Part shown: positions 1-8,468 of the stretch, in pieces
Numbering within the stretch: position 1 is the stretch's first letter
Layout of the letters: every line of letters starts with the position of its first letter
Source of the DNA: Fodinibius salipaludis
GTDB lineage: Bacteria; Bacteroidota; Rhodothermia; Balneolales; Balneolaceae
Length of the DNA stretch: 64,000 nucleotides
Direction: 5' to 3'
Assembly: GCF_002287075.1 (NCBI RefSeq)
Contig: NZ_NSKE01000002.1
Location: 248,001-312,000, forward strand
The notes under the pieces: model-generated
What the model saw: the letters and a program-made list of their open reading frames with translations, nothing else
Told to the model about the DNA's origin: nothing
Databases searched by the model: none
Position numbers and translations under genes: made by a program

Positions 1-2068
1 GCAATGGTAATTTACTTAACTGCACCATAAGCTGTTTAGCCAAAACTATATTATTTTGAAATATTAAGTAATGAATCAACTGCTGGTAATCATCGAAATA
101 TTTTTTATCCAGCGATGCCTCCAATAACTGATGGGCATACAGTTCCACCATTTGCCACTTCTCCTGTTCTATTGCTTTGCGGACACTTCGAATCTTTGTC
201 CGGTATAGTGCCTCATTAAAAGCAGCAGAATCAGGTAGCATATTATCGTAGGTCATCTGGCGATATATTTCCCACTGTAACCGATTATTCCGCGTTTCCA
301 ACGCCGGTTTTAGCAACGAGTCCGAATTTTCCTCAAACAACTGCTTACCTTCTGAAAGATGTCGATCTGCCATTTCCCAATCACCAACCATGGCAAAGGC
401 ATCCGCATAAAGAAGCTGTAAATCAACTGTCGTATCGACAAGCACTGCCGCCTGACGCACTTTTGGGGACTGCCCCTCTATCAAATTACGATAGCTCCAC
501 CCGGTTTTAATGGGAGCTGTGCTATCCGCTTCAACCAAGGCCCGGTCTAAAAATTGCAACGCCCGTGCGGTATCCTGATTCGCCAGAGAAAAGCGATAAT
601 TATCATGGGCAGTAGCAAAATCAGAAACTACATGCGGACACTCTTTTTCAAATAGCGATCGCATCCCAAAAATACGCCGTGCAACCTGTTGATCTATGGT
701 ATCTGTGTCAACGGTATCCAACACAGCATGCCATTCACTCGTCAATGTTTGCCAATCCGTTTGATACGCTTCTGCAATACCTCCTGTTTGGTAAGCTTTT
801 TTCAGATATTCTATGGGATAATTCTGCATCAAAAACCGTACAAAAGATCCGCTTGTGGTATAATTAACGCCCGATCGTCCGCCGTAAAATCCCCAAAACG
901 AAAATGCCCTTTCCAGTTCTTCTGCTGAAGGATATGGCTTTTCGGATACCACTAATTGGTGAATCGTTGAGGTCGATGAGGAACCTCCGTCAATAGCCAC
1001 GGCAATGCCTTCAATCAGTCCGATAGTCCAGCTGGCGTTAAACCAGTTGCCAAACTTTTTGGACATCACGTGCACCAACTCATGTTTGAGGCTGCTGGAA
1101 ATTTGCTCTTTGGCGATATGCAATTGATCCTGCTCTAACCACACCGGTACATAACTGGTGAACTTGGCGCCCACCAACTCCTTTTTCTGCCAGGGATGTC
1201 CGTATAAATAGCTTTCTATTTTATCTGCAGTATCTCTCTCAGTCAGTGCAAGCTGATTGGAAATCTGATCAAAATAAAACTCGTGCTCTTTCGCCAGCAA
1301 ATTTATTTCGTAATCACTGTACAGCCGCTGATGGTAATACAGCTCAAAGTGCTCGGTGGATTGATGTCCGCCCAAGACTTTTTGTAGATGTGATCGCGGG
1401 GAGTTAATGCCTAACTCGGTTAGCTGTGTATAACTGATTAAGATTGCAACTGCCGAAAATCCCACCACCCATTTCGAATATCGATCTTTATCCAAAACTG
1501 GAATGTGCCAGAGAAGGATAGCCCACAACAACGTCAGCATGCGAAAAAAGCCGGTTGCTCTATTTACTCTCACAACCTCATCATAAATGGGTCCCGGCCA
1601 ACCACCCCAAACGTGATTAAAAAAATACACCTGCGGATAGGTCAGCAGTTCAATCAGCAGAATGCCAATCCCGATAAATAACAGAATGCCAACCGTTATC
1701 GCCTTGGCATAGGATAATTTTAGGCTTCGAATTAGTCGACCGATTGCATATCCAAAGAAGACGCTGGGCAGTGGAAACAGCAACCAGTAGGCCAGCCCAT
1801 GAATACTAAAACAGCCGGTAAGCAACGCATTTACAAGTAATGGCAAGCCTATCAAGAACAGGTAGCCGGTAATTTGCAAGGCCACATGAAAATCTCTTTC
1901 TGTGGATTTGTTGGTAGCCGAAATTCCAGCCCAGAAACATCCCACCAGAGAAATAAGTATGGCAGATTCGATGTGGAAGTCGCCGACCAAAGGGATAGAA
2001 AGTAGGGCGATTCCAGCAATGATGGGGATAAAAAATGTTTGCCACTTATATGCTGTCCAGTTATTCAT
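1..2068 (-). CDS. membrane metallopeptidase-like protein (HExxH), 3' end off window
   Basis: An open frame on the minus strand starts with ATG at 2068 (MNNWTAYKW) and stays open to the left edge, so the C-terminus is missing; at least 689 residues are present. The N-terminal 160 or so residues hold about six hydrophobic segments. Near residue 325 there is LKHELVHVMSKK, an HExxH zinc motif, followed about 20 residues later by GLIEG, whose glutamate is a plausible third ligand, as in gluzincins of the peptidase-MA group. The last 200 residues are helical and TPR-like (repeated A/L-rich pairs). The likely role is a membrane protease with a periplasmic or extracellular catalytic domain; the substrate is unknown. 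It follows the DoxX-like gene on the same strand, separated by a large palindrome. The metallopeptidase call rests on the motif and spacing only. Confidence 0.7.
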   Translation of the reverse strand, partial: MNNWTAYKWQTFFIPIIAGIALLSIPLVGDFHIESAILISLVGCFWAGISATNKSTERDFHVALQITGYLFLIGLPLLVNALLTGCFSIHGLAYWLLFPLPSVFFGYAIGRLIRSLKLSYAKAITVGILLFIGIGILLIELLTYPQVYFFNHVWGGWPGPIYDEVVRVNRATGFFRMLTLLWAILLWHIPVLDKDRYSKWVVGFSAVAILISYTQLTELGINSPRSHLQKVLGGHQSTEHFELYYHQRLYSDYEINLLAKEHEFYFDQISNQLALTERDTADKIESYLYGHPWQKKELVGAKFTSYVPVWLEQDQLHIAKEQISSSLKHELVHVMSKKFGNWFNASWTIGLIEGIAVAIDGGSSSTSTIHQLVVSEKPYPSAEELERAFSFWGFYGGRSGVNYTTSGSFVRFLMQNYPIEYLKKAYQTGGIAEAYQTDWQTLTSEWHAVLDTVDTDTIDQQVARRIFGMRSLFEKECPHVVSDFATAHDNYRFSLANQDTARALQFLDRALVEADSTAPIKTGWSYRNLIEGQSPKVRQAAVLVDTTVDLQLLYADAFAMVGDWEMADRHLSEGKQLFEENSDSLLKPALETRNNRLQWEIYRQMTYDNMLPDSAAFNEALYRTKIRSVRKAIEQEKWQMVELYAHQLLEASLDKKYFDDYQQLIHYLIFQNNIVLAKQLMVQLSKLPL

Positions 2069-2090
2069 AAAACATAATGTAAGGGGCAGA

Positions 2091-2150
2091 AGTGAAATGG
2101 CAAAGGTGAAACGAAACACACGTTTCACTTTTCACGTTTGCCATTTCACT
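2091..2150. repeat. large imperfect inverted repeat between two minus-strand genes
   Basis: AGTGAAATGGCAAA at 2091-2104 is answered by TTTGCCATTTCACT at 2137-2150, and inner GTGAAACG/CGTTTCAC arms continue the pairing around a short loop. The structure overlaps the stop codon of the DoxX-like gene and ends 22 bases before the metallopeptidase start. It has no T-tract on the minus strand, so it is more likely an mRNA-processing hairpin or a dispersed palindromic repeat than a classical terminator. Confidence 0.7.
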
Positions 2151-2524
2151 CAACGTAAACACGCCCAATACACCCAGTAAATCAGCACAAATTGTAGTGG
2201 TAAGCGAAGGATCGTTACCATACTGTATAATGAAGTGTACCCTGATTTCTGAATGGATTCGACAGTCATATTGATATTTGCAGGAAATACGGCAACTAAC
2301 AACAAAATCAGCCCCCATCCTGCCCAGACTTGTGTCCTCTCAAAGAGAATTCCCAATCCACCGAGCACCTCTGCCGCCCCACTAACGTAGACCATCATAA
2401 GGTGATAGGGAATGTAATCCGGCATAATTCCGGTAAAGAGCTTCGGTTTTACAAAATGGAGTATTCCTGTTATTAAAAACAGGGCTGCAAGAATATAACG
2501 GTGAACTTCAGGTGATATCTCCAT
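2150..2524 (-). CDS. DoxX-like membrane protein
   Basis: Small integral membrane protein of about 124 residues with four hydrophobic segments and the DoxX-like pattern (ITGILHFVKPKLF near the start, then SGAAEVLGGLGIL and a final helix). Family members are usually 110-150 residues; functions are poorly defined, some linked to redox or thiol homeostasis. I place the start at ATG 2524, one base after the stop codon of proline dehydrogenase, which suggests translational coupling; a start at 2554 inside that gene is also possible. It probably forms an operon with proline dehydrogenase upstream. Confidence 0.75.
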   Translation of the reverse strand: MEISPEVHRYILAALFLITGILHFVKPKLFTGIMPDYIPYHLMMVYVSGAAEVLGGLGILFERTQVWAGWGLILLLVAVFPANINMTVESIQKSGYTSLYSMVTILRLPLQFVLIYWVYWACLR

Positions 2525-2525
2525 A

Positions 2526-3377
2526 TTATTTTTGAAATAACGTGGAAAGGACAAACCAGATATTTTCTTTTCGCTCCATCAGGCGGCGCTTAAAATAGGG
2601 AAACCACATAGTACCAAAGGGCACGTAAATACGGGCGTTGTATCCATTAGCGGCAAACTCTTCCATCGTTTCCTGGCGCAGACCATACAGCATCTGAAAC
2701 TCAAATCGAGACTTCCCGATATCGTGTTCCCGAGTATACTTTTGAGTCCAATCAATTAATTCGTCATCATGCGTGGCGATGCGCGGATAAGGAGTATTAT
2801 GCAACAACACTTTCGCGTATTCCTTGAAGGCCTCGCGGATGTCATCCATATTTTGTAGCGCGATATCTTTAGGCTCTTTATACGCACCTTTGCAAAGCCG
2901 TACATCGGCCCCAATTTCGGCCAACTGGTTGATGTCTTCTTTCGTACGATGCAGATAGGCTTGAATTACAATACCTACATGCTTGCCATACTCTTGAAAG
3001 GCCTCCCTAAAAATATCGATAGTCTGCTGGGTATAATCGGAACCTTCCATATCAATACGGACAAACTGATCGTTTTCGCGGGCAACATCGAGCAATCTAA
3101 ACAGGTTATCTCTACAGTAGTTACGGTCGATATCCAGCCCCATCATCGTAAGTTTAATTGATATCGTGCTGTCCAATTCTGACTCATCGATATCATTCAG
3201 AAGCTGTATATAGTTCTCAACGGTCTCATCCGCTGTTTGGCGATCTTCTACGTTTTCGCCCAATAAATCGAGAGTTATCTTTATCTCTTTTCTATTCAGC
3301 GTTTTTACTTTAGGGAGGGCCTGATCAAACGATTCTCCCGCCACAAATCGCTTGGCAAGTACAAATGGTAATTTCAT
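2526..3377 (-). CDS. proline dehydrogenase (monofunctional)
   Basis: FAD-dependent enzyme oxidising L-proline to pyrroline-5-carboxylate, passing electrons to quinone; first step of proline use. Its 283 residues match the short monofunctional PRODH TIM barrel. Visible signatures are RIDMEGSDYT near residue 108, RLCKGAYKEP near 160, ATHDD near 202, FEFQMLYG near 225, and the C-terminal RIYVPFG...RRLMERKEN block whose arginines bind the substrate carboxylate. There is no pyrroline-5-carboxylate dehydrogenase domain and none in the window, so that step is encoded elsewhere. The DoxX-like gene follows directly. Family call is firm; I leave the symbol open because putA, putB and fadM are all used for such proteins. 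Confidence 0.93.
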   Translation of the reverse strand: MKLPFVLAKRFVAGESFDQALPKVKTLNRKEIKITLDLLGENVEDRQTADETVENYIQLLNDIDESELDSTISIKLTMMGLDIDRNYCRDNLFRLLDVARENDQFVRIDMEGSDYTQQTIDIFREAFQEYGKHVGIVIQAYLHRTKEDINQLAEIGADVRLCKGAYKEPKDIALQNMDDIREAFKEYAKVLLHNTPYPRIATHDDELIDWTQKYTREHDIGKSRFEFQMLYGLRQETMEEFAANGYNARIYVPFGTMWFPYFKRRLMERKENIWFVLSTLFQK

Positions 3378-3542
3378 AAATCACTTTCATTTTATCCTGT
3401 TTCTAAGCTGTCTAAAAATAATGAATTGATAGCAGCTCTCCTACCTCCAAACCTTCTGTCAATTCCTAAATTTTTGAAACACTTTTGGAATAAATAACGT
3501 ATAGGCAAACTGTGATTTTAAAAATTTTAACAAGGAGGTTTT

Positions 3543-4514
3543 ATGACTGCCCGAAATGTATATTTAACCAAAGTTTTACTTGCTCTGACGTTCTCACTGA
3601 TTTTAACTCTTCTTTTAGTGAGTACATCAGTTGCTTTAGTTAACTCCGGATCACTCGACCAAGATGATCCCTACCGTACCGAAGAATTTAATATTAACAC
3701 CCCCGGAGAGCTTCAGGTTCGTACATCAGGCGGACATATTACCGTTGAGGGATCAAATTCCAACTCGGTTCGTGTTGAGATGTACGTACGCAAGGATGGT
3801 AAAAACCTTAGCCCAAGCGACATCAACCTTGACGAATGGGAGATTGATATATCAAAATCAAGAAATTCTGTCAAAGCCATTGCCAAATATAAAAAAAACA
3901 ACAACTGGTCGTCATGGAATAACGATCGGCCGTCTGTTTCATTTGTCGTACTTGCCCCAAAGGAGATGAGTACCGACCTCAGAACAAGCGGTGGTCATAT
4001 CGAGGCACAGAATCTTGAAGGAACTCAAACTATTGCAACAAGCGGAGGTCATCTAAACCTGAAAAATCTAACAGGAACCATTGACGCCAGAACCTCCGGC
4101 GGGCATATCGATCTTTCAAATCTTGAAGGTGATCTTAATGTTCGAACAAGTGGTGGACATATCAGTGCCAACATCATAGCCGGAACACTACAGGCTAAAA
4201 CCAGTGGGGGACACATAAAACTTTCAGATGTAAACGGAAGTGTTAAAGCATCAACAAGCGGGGGTAGTATAACCGCCACCCTCAATGCTATTGATCAATT
4301 TGTCGATCTAAAAACAAGCGGCGGTAATGTAGATATCACCATTCCCAAAAACATTGGCGTTGATCTACATTTAAAGGGTTCTTTTGTTCGTGGAAAGTTT
4401 AATAACTTTTCCGGAGAGATGGAAAATGACGAAGTTGATGGCAACCTTAATGGCGGTGGGCCCAAAGTATCTGCCCGAACTTCTGGTGGGACTGTCTCGC
4501 TCTCTTTTAATTAA
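3543..4514 (+). CDS. secreted DUF4097-type beta-helix protein with TSGG repeats
   Basis: Protein of 323 residues with an N-terminal hydrophobic segment (residues 10-32, signal peptide or anchor) and a body built of short repeats carrying TSGG, nine copies, most as RTSGGHI, spaced about 18-22 residues apart in the second half. This is the pattern of the DUF4097/adhesin-like family, expected to fold as a right-handed beta-solenoid with a stacked His/Gly ladder. The function is unknown; an exported structural or adhesive role is likely. A strong Shine-Dalgarno AAGGAGG lies seven bases before the ATG. It is convergent with the curli locus, ending 55 bases from the membrane-anchored curlin gene. 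DUF4097 is also found in intracellular and anti-sigma-linked proteins, so location is inferred from the leader. Confidence 0.8.
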   Translation: MTARNVYLTKVLLALTFSLILTLLLVSTSVALVNSGSLDQDDPYRTEEFNINTPGELQVRTSGGHITVEGSNSNSVRVEMYVRKDGKNLSPSDINLDEWEIDISKSRNSVKAIAKYKKNNNWSSWNNDRPSVSFVVLAPKEMSTDLRTSGGHIEAQNLEGTQTIATSGGHLNLKNLTGTIDARTSGGHIDLSNLEGDLNVRTSGGHISANIIAGTLQAKTSGGHIKLSDVNGSVKASTSGGSITATLNAIDQFVDLKTSGGNVDITIPKNIGVDLHLKGSFVRGKFNNFSGEMENDEVDGNLNGGGPKVSARTSGGTVSLSFN

Positions 4515-4535
4515 CCAAACTAATCAGAAATTTTT

Positions 4536-4567
4536 TGGGGAGACTAATAGTACCACCTCCCTTATTT
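4536..4567. terminator. possible bidirectional terminator
   Basis: GGGAG (4536-4540) pairs with CTCCC (4555-4559), flanked by a T-run before and TTATTTTTT after, in the gap between two convergent genes. The stem is only five base pairs, so this is a weak candidate. Confidence 0.35.
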
Positions 4568-4568
4568 T

Positions 4569-5582
4569 TTAATTCTGATTAATAGTCACTGTATTTCCCT
4601 GACCTGACTGACGTACTTGCGCGGAGTTGTTACTTCCTCGCTGAGAAATATCAACATTGTTAAAACTACCACGCTGTACTGTCTTGATTGTATTTGATGC
4701 ACCTGCCTGTTGCGATCTGAACAAATTGTAACTTCCGACCTGAAGGACTTCGTTTTCGGTTCGGTTAAAAGTGCCAAAAACGTCTCGTGAATAAATATCC
4801 TGTCTTACCCTATTATATGATCCATTTTGTGTTACAGACAATTGTGCATTATATGCATTAAAAACATTCTGCATGGTCGAATTATAATTCCCAATGGAGC
4901 GAACTATAAAATCTGAATAATATGTATTGTATAGAGCTTGATTCGTATAATTAAAATCTCCAACATGGGTTACTAATCGTCTATTTCCAAAACTGCCCAC
5001 AACTTGATCATCCAGCTCATTATTTTGTCCAAGCTCGTTATAACTTAGGTTATTGTTTACTTGAGCAATTCTCGGTGATGACTGCCGGCTATTCTGCTGT
5101 ATGAAATTAAAATCCATTGCCGTCACTCCTTGGTTATTTACTATCCAGCTAACACCAATTTTCTTAGCGATTTCAGGGAGATCAAAAAATAGATCCTCAG
5201 CTAACTGGTCTTGGTCAACCAGCTCGGATTCCTTATCACTTTTTTCAGGCTTTTTAAGCTTAATCTTTTCAACCTTTATACCCGAAGTATCAATATTCCT
5301 CTGAATATTCGGCTTTACAATTTTAGAATAACGATATAAGGGCACCGTCGGTTTACCAGTATAATCTAAATCGCTTAGTGTGCCATCATCCGGAATGTCT
5401 ATATTAGGAGAAAGGAAATAAGAATTCGGGGGTGCTATCTGCTTCGATTCAGGAGCAGGAGGTGGTGAAGAAATGGTATCAATAAGCCGTTGCAAATCAT
5501 GTTTCAAGAAAAATACCAGTGCTACCAGTATAACAAGAGAAACAAACCTATAGAACCAATATTTTTGACGTGAATTTTTCAT
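4569..5582 (-). CDS. membrane-anchored curlin-repeat protein
   Basis: Protein of 337 residues. Residues 10-27 form a hydrophobic helix with flanking positive charges and no clear signal-peptidase site, so it looks like a signal anchor. Residues 35-150 are a proline- and charge-rich linker. From about 165 to the end come curlin-like repeats, each near 22 residues with Q/N-G-S/N-x-N spacing (for example QNGSYNRVRQDI, QRGSFNNVDISQ, QSGQGNTVTINQN at the C-terminus). The final TVTINQN resembles the last strand of CsgA/CsgB. A role as amyloid nucleator or anchor is inferred. It is the last gene of the minus-strand curli locus, about 57 bases after the lipoprotein gene. How an anchored curlin would reach the outer surface is unclear. 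Confidence 0.75.
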   Translation of the reverse strand: MKNSRQKYWFYRFVSLVILVALVFFLKHDLQRLIDTISSPPPAPESKQIAPPNSYFLSPNIDIPDDGTLSDLDYTGKPTVPLYRYSKIVKPNIQRNIDTSGIKVEKIKLKKPEKSDKESELVDQDQLAEDLFFDLPEIAKKIGVSWIVNNQGVTAMDFNFIQQNSRQSSPRIAQVNNNLSYNELGQNNELDDQVVGSFGNRRLVTHVGDFNYTNQALYNTYYSDFIVRSIGNYNSTMQNVFNAYNAQLSVTQNGSYNRVRQDIYSRDVFGTFNRTENEVLQVGSYNLFRSQQAGASNTIKTVQRGSFNNVDISQRGSNNSAQVRQSGQGNTVTINQN

Positions 5583-5639
5583 ATCTGAGAAATATCATAG
5601 CCACTCCTTATCAAACTATAACAACGAGCATTTAGTTAC

Positions 5640-6278
5640 TTAGTCTGCGTATTTACCGCTTACCACCACAGAATCTATTGTGTTATGGTGAACATATTTT
5701 GAAAACTCAGCAATATTTTTTTCGCCGGCCGCAAGAGCCGTATCTCCTTCTTCCTTGGAAAAGGTTTCTCCTGAGGTGTAAATCTTAAAATAAACTTCGT
5801 ATCTGTCTATTTCGATATCATCACTTCTGTTTGTCACTTCGTACTCCACATCCGCAAATGTACTGTCACTACCTGTGTTATCATTGTTAACCCTTCTTTC
5901 GTTCCAGGCACTTACTTCGGCCGTTAAACTTTTTTCCCCACTTCCATTTTTGGGATCAAGGTAAATCTGTGCCGTCGCTGTTTTACCTTCACGAACGTTC
6001 ACGCTTACTGTTGTAGACTCAAATTCGGATTTACTGGCTGTTATATTATAGTTACCCGTAGTAACTTCATTAAGGCTAAAACTACCGTCCTCATTGGTGG
6101 CTATAGAGTTTGTGGCCGGAGAAGTAGTAATATTTGCCCCACCAATTCCCTCCTCGGTTTCACTGTTTAACACCTGTCCATCGATATTACCAAAGGTTTC
6201 GGGAGATATCGTTTCCTTGGAACAACCGACAAGTAAGGAAAAGCAGATAACAAATAGCAGACACTTATTTATGTACAT
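5640..6278 (-). CDS. lipoprotein with carboxypeptidase-regulatory-like domain, in curli locus
   Basis: The start at 6278 gives MYINKCLLFVICFSLLVGC, a short lipoprotein leader with the lipobox LVGC; an in-frame ATG at 6317 would add 13 residues and overlap the upstream gene by eight bases. After the cysteine comes a domain of about 75 residues (GQVLNSETEEGIGGANITTSP...GNYNITASKSEFESTTVSVNV) matching the carboxypeptidase-regulatory/CnaB-like beta-sandwich, then an FxLYD-like domain (VEYEVTNRSDDIEIDRYEVYFKIY). It contains no curlin repeats and does not look like CsgC or CsgH. Position between a CsgB-like and an anchored curlin gene suggests an outer- or inner-membrane accessory for fibre assembly or attachment; this is inference. 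Confidence 0.75.
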   Translation of the reverse strand: MYINKCLLFVICFSLLVGCSKETISPETFGNIDGQVLNSETEEGIGGANITTSPATNSIATNEDGSFSLNEVTTGNYNITASKSEFESTTVSVNVREGKTATAQIYLDPKNGSGEKSLTAEVSAWNERRVNNDNTGSDSTFADVEYEVTNRSDDIEIDRYEVYFKIYTSGETFSKEEGDTALAAGEKNIAEFSKYVHHNTIDSVVVSGKYAD

Positions 6279-6309
6279 TTCTAGAATATTAAATTTCACA
6301 AATTTATAG

Positions 6310-6900
6310 TTATTCAATTATAAGCTGTTGGTTTCGTGAACTGGACTCAACTTTAAAAACAGGCATTGACCCTTTTTGAAAGAAAAACTCAGATCCAGAG
6401 GCTGTAGGTACTTGTTCAGCTCTAATATTTGCTCCATTACCTAACATATTGATAGATGCTCCCATCGAATTACCGTCCTGGGTAAAATTAAGGGTATTAC
6501 TATTTCCTTGAACATTCACAACAGAAATTAACCTATCCCCCTCTTGTGTAAGATCGGTTATATTACCACTGACATGATTCCCGGGACTTCCAATCAATAT
6601 TTTGCCGATATTACTATTTCCATTTTGAGTCAGACTCGAAACATTGTTACTACCATATTGCGTTATTGAAGCATAATTTCCTTCAGCTGATACTCCACCA
6701 AACAAAGCACCCGTCGAACCTGAAAGTGCAAAGTTGTGGAATAGGCCAAAACTTTTTAAGGCTTCATTATGCTCGATTCCGGGATTCTCAACCTGTTCGA
6801 TTGATACCGGACTTCTTTCCTTACTATCTTGAGCTTGTGCTCCCAAAAAACCAGCCAAGCAAAATACAATTGTGATAATTAGTGTTTTCTTTAACTTCAT
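6310..6900 (-). CDS. minor curlin / CsgB-like protein
   Basis: Exported protein of 196 residues: Sec signal peptide MKLKKTLIITIVFCLAGFLGAQAQ with cleavage after AQA, a 45-residue N-terminal segment, then four or five curlin-type repeats (ITQYGSNNVSSLTQNGNSNIG, DLTQEGDRLISVVNVQGNSN, LNFTQDGNSMGASINMLGNG). The number of repeats is lower and the sequence more irregular than in the five downstream-paralogue array, and the C-terminus (FKVESSSRNQQLIIE) departs from the repeat. This is how CsgB nucleators differ from CsgA, so I suggest a nucleator role without being able to prove it. It lies 63 bases after csgG on the same strand. Confidence 0.72.
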   Translation of the reverse strand: MKLKKTLIITIVFCLAGFLGAQAQDSKERSPVSIEQVENPGIEHNEALKSFGLFHNFALSGSTGALFGGVSAEGNYASITQYGSNNVSSLTQNGNSNIGKILIGSPGNHVSGNITDLTQEGDRLISVVNVQGNSNTLNFTQDGNSMGASINMLGNGANIRAEQVPTASGSEFFFQKGSMPVFKVESSSRNQQLIIE

Positions 6901-6963
6901 AGCAAACCTCTTTTTGGTTTATGAATATTCTTTCTCAATACGAGAATCATATTTTATGATAAT

Positions 6964-8340
6964 TTATTGCAAAAACTTTGGTGAATAACTTACACCAGTA
7001 CTTACGTTCCACATCTGATCATGTATCGACCCCTTACTTACTCCATCAAGTCCATCCCGAATCAAATAACGATAGTTAAATCCTACATGGACTCCAATTC
7101 GTTCTGATATCCGGTAATCTAATCCCGCTTCAGCCGAAACCGTTGGAAAATATCCCCTACTCGAAAATTCGGGCTTACTGTCATAAGTCATATTTCCCAC
7201 GCCTATTCCAGCAAAAGGAGAAAGCTTTGAATTAGGTGTAAAGTGTCCATTTACCGTTAAATCAAAAGCGGTATAAGGTCTTGAAAACACCTGTTGTGCT
7301 CCAATTTTCGACCGTTCTACACTTCCTTTTAACGAAAGCTGTCGACTTAAAAAGTATTCAGCCTTTATAGCTCCACCAATCTCATCGTTCGCTGCAGAAT
7401 AACTACCTATATGACTACCAAACAAAAAGTTTGCAGAAATATCTAAACCCGATCGCAACTTTTCGTTATCATACAAACCAAAGTAGTTTGTTTTTTCACG
7501 CTCTTCCCACTCCTTAATACTCTTATATTTTTTTTCATACTCATTAAAAGCAGTAGTGTCTCGAGCACTCCAAATCCCTTGATCTTCCCCTCTGATGATA
7601 AGCATTTTCACCGCCTCATCGATCGCTTCGGTAACAGCCATTAGGGGCGGTTCGTTATAAGTAAATCCAGCTTCCGTCTCCAATAGCCGATTAGTATCCA
7701 CATAACGGAAGACACCGCTTTGCAGCTCCTGCGAAATTATTGATTTGGTTGTATGAACCGTTTCAAGCACCCGCCCGGTTTTTGTAGACACCGCTCGCAA
7801 ATAGATCGTTACCTGGTCTTTTCGAAACTGTCCGGAAGCACCGGTTCCAAGCAAGCGTGCCCCACCTCCACCCGTAATAACATTGGTATCATATCCGATG
7901 ATGCCCCCTTCTAATAACACTCCGGCAAATAACAACGGCGAAAGTCGACCGCTTTGGTTATTCTGCTGGCGTGTTTTTTGGATAATTTGGCGCTCATTCA
8001 ACAAGTTCGATACCCCTTCTCGCTCAATGGGTGTAAACCAACCGGAGTCTTCCATTGATTTAATAAGTATGGAAGTAGCTCCCTGTGTAACAGCCGTAGA
8101 CCAACTTGCAACCCTCTCAGAAGGCTTATATTGGCCGGTTTGATCGCGAAATCTATAAACGGCCGCAACTACTTTGCTTTGAGGTTCCGGCATCTCTTTC
8201 AGACTTTCGTGAACCTTGCTGTTAATTCCCGGTTTTACCCTTTCAGTCTCCAATGGTTGCAGTGTAGAACTACATGCACCTAAAGTCATCGTGATAAATA
8301 ATAACAGTATACACGCTGTAACAGATTTATCTTGCATCAA
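6964..8340 (-). CDS. csgG: CsgG curli secretion channel with extra C-terminal beta-barrel-like domain
   Basis: Outer-membrane lipoprotein forming the nonameric pore that exports curlin subunits. The leader ends in a lipobox LGACSS. Residues 50-265 follow E. coli CsgG closely: VAAVYRFRDQTGQYKP, GATSILIKSMEDSGWF, PIEREGVSNLLNERQII, LLEGGIIGYDTNV, GGGGARLLG, SGVFRYVDTNRLLETEAG, GIWSARD. Length is 458 residues against 277 in E. coli; the extra 160 residues (about 295-458) show alternating amphipathic strands (GLDISANFLFGSHIG, AEYFLSRQLSLKGSVERSK, AGLDYRISERIGVHVGFNYRY) like a small outer-membrane barrel. The constriction region reads KPSERVASWSTAV where E. coli has KPYPASNFSTAV, so the tyrosine and asparagine lining the E. 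coli pore are not conserved and a tryptophan sits at the phenylalanine position. It lies between the curlin array and the CsgB-like gene. Confidence 0.93.
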   Translation of the reverse strand: MMQDKSVTACILLLFITMTLGACSSTLQPLETERVKPGINSKVHESLKEMPEPQSKVVAAVYRFRDQTGQYKPSERVASWSTAVTQGATSILIKSMEDSGWFTPIEREGVSNLLNERQIIQKTRQQNNQSGRLSPLLFAGVLLEGGIIGYDTNVITGGGGARLLGTGASGQFRKDQVTIYLRAVSTKTGRVLETVHTTKSIISQELQSGVFRYVDTNRLLETEAGFTYNEPPLMAVTEAIDEAVKMLIIRGEDQGIWSARDTTAFNEYEKKYKSIKEWEEREKTNYFGLYDNEKLRSGLDISANFLFGSHIGSYSAANDEIGGAIKAEYFLSRQLSLKGSVERSKIGAQQVFSRPYTAFDLTVNGHFTPNSKLSPFAGIGVGNMTYDSKPEFSSRGYFPTVSAEAGLDYRISERIGVHVGFNYRYLIRDGLDGVSKGSIHDQMWNVSTGVSYSPKFLQ

Positions 8341-8388
8341 TTGTGCAATCTATGTTTTAGAAATATAATTTCTTGTAGTGTAGAAAAC

Positions 8389-8453
8389 TGGTAGAGAAGA
8401 TTCAATCTCCACCAATTATTAAGTTAAGTTGGAATATTTGAAGCTGATTCCAA
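8389..8453 (-). promoter_or_regulatory. two hairpins between last curlin gene and csgG
   Basis: TGGTAGAGA (8389-8397) pairs with TCTCCACCA (8406-8414) with one mismatch, and TTGGAAT (8429-8435) pairs perfectly with ATTCCAA (8447-8453). The second lies 16 bases after the stop codon of the upstream curlin gene. No T-tract follows on the minus strand. Part of a series of spacer hairpins in this locus. Confidence 0.55.
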
Positions 8454-8468
8454 AATTATCTAAATCAT

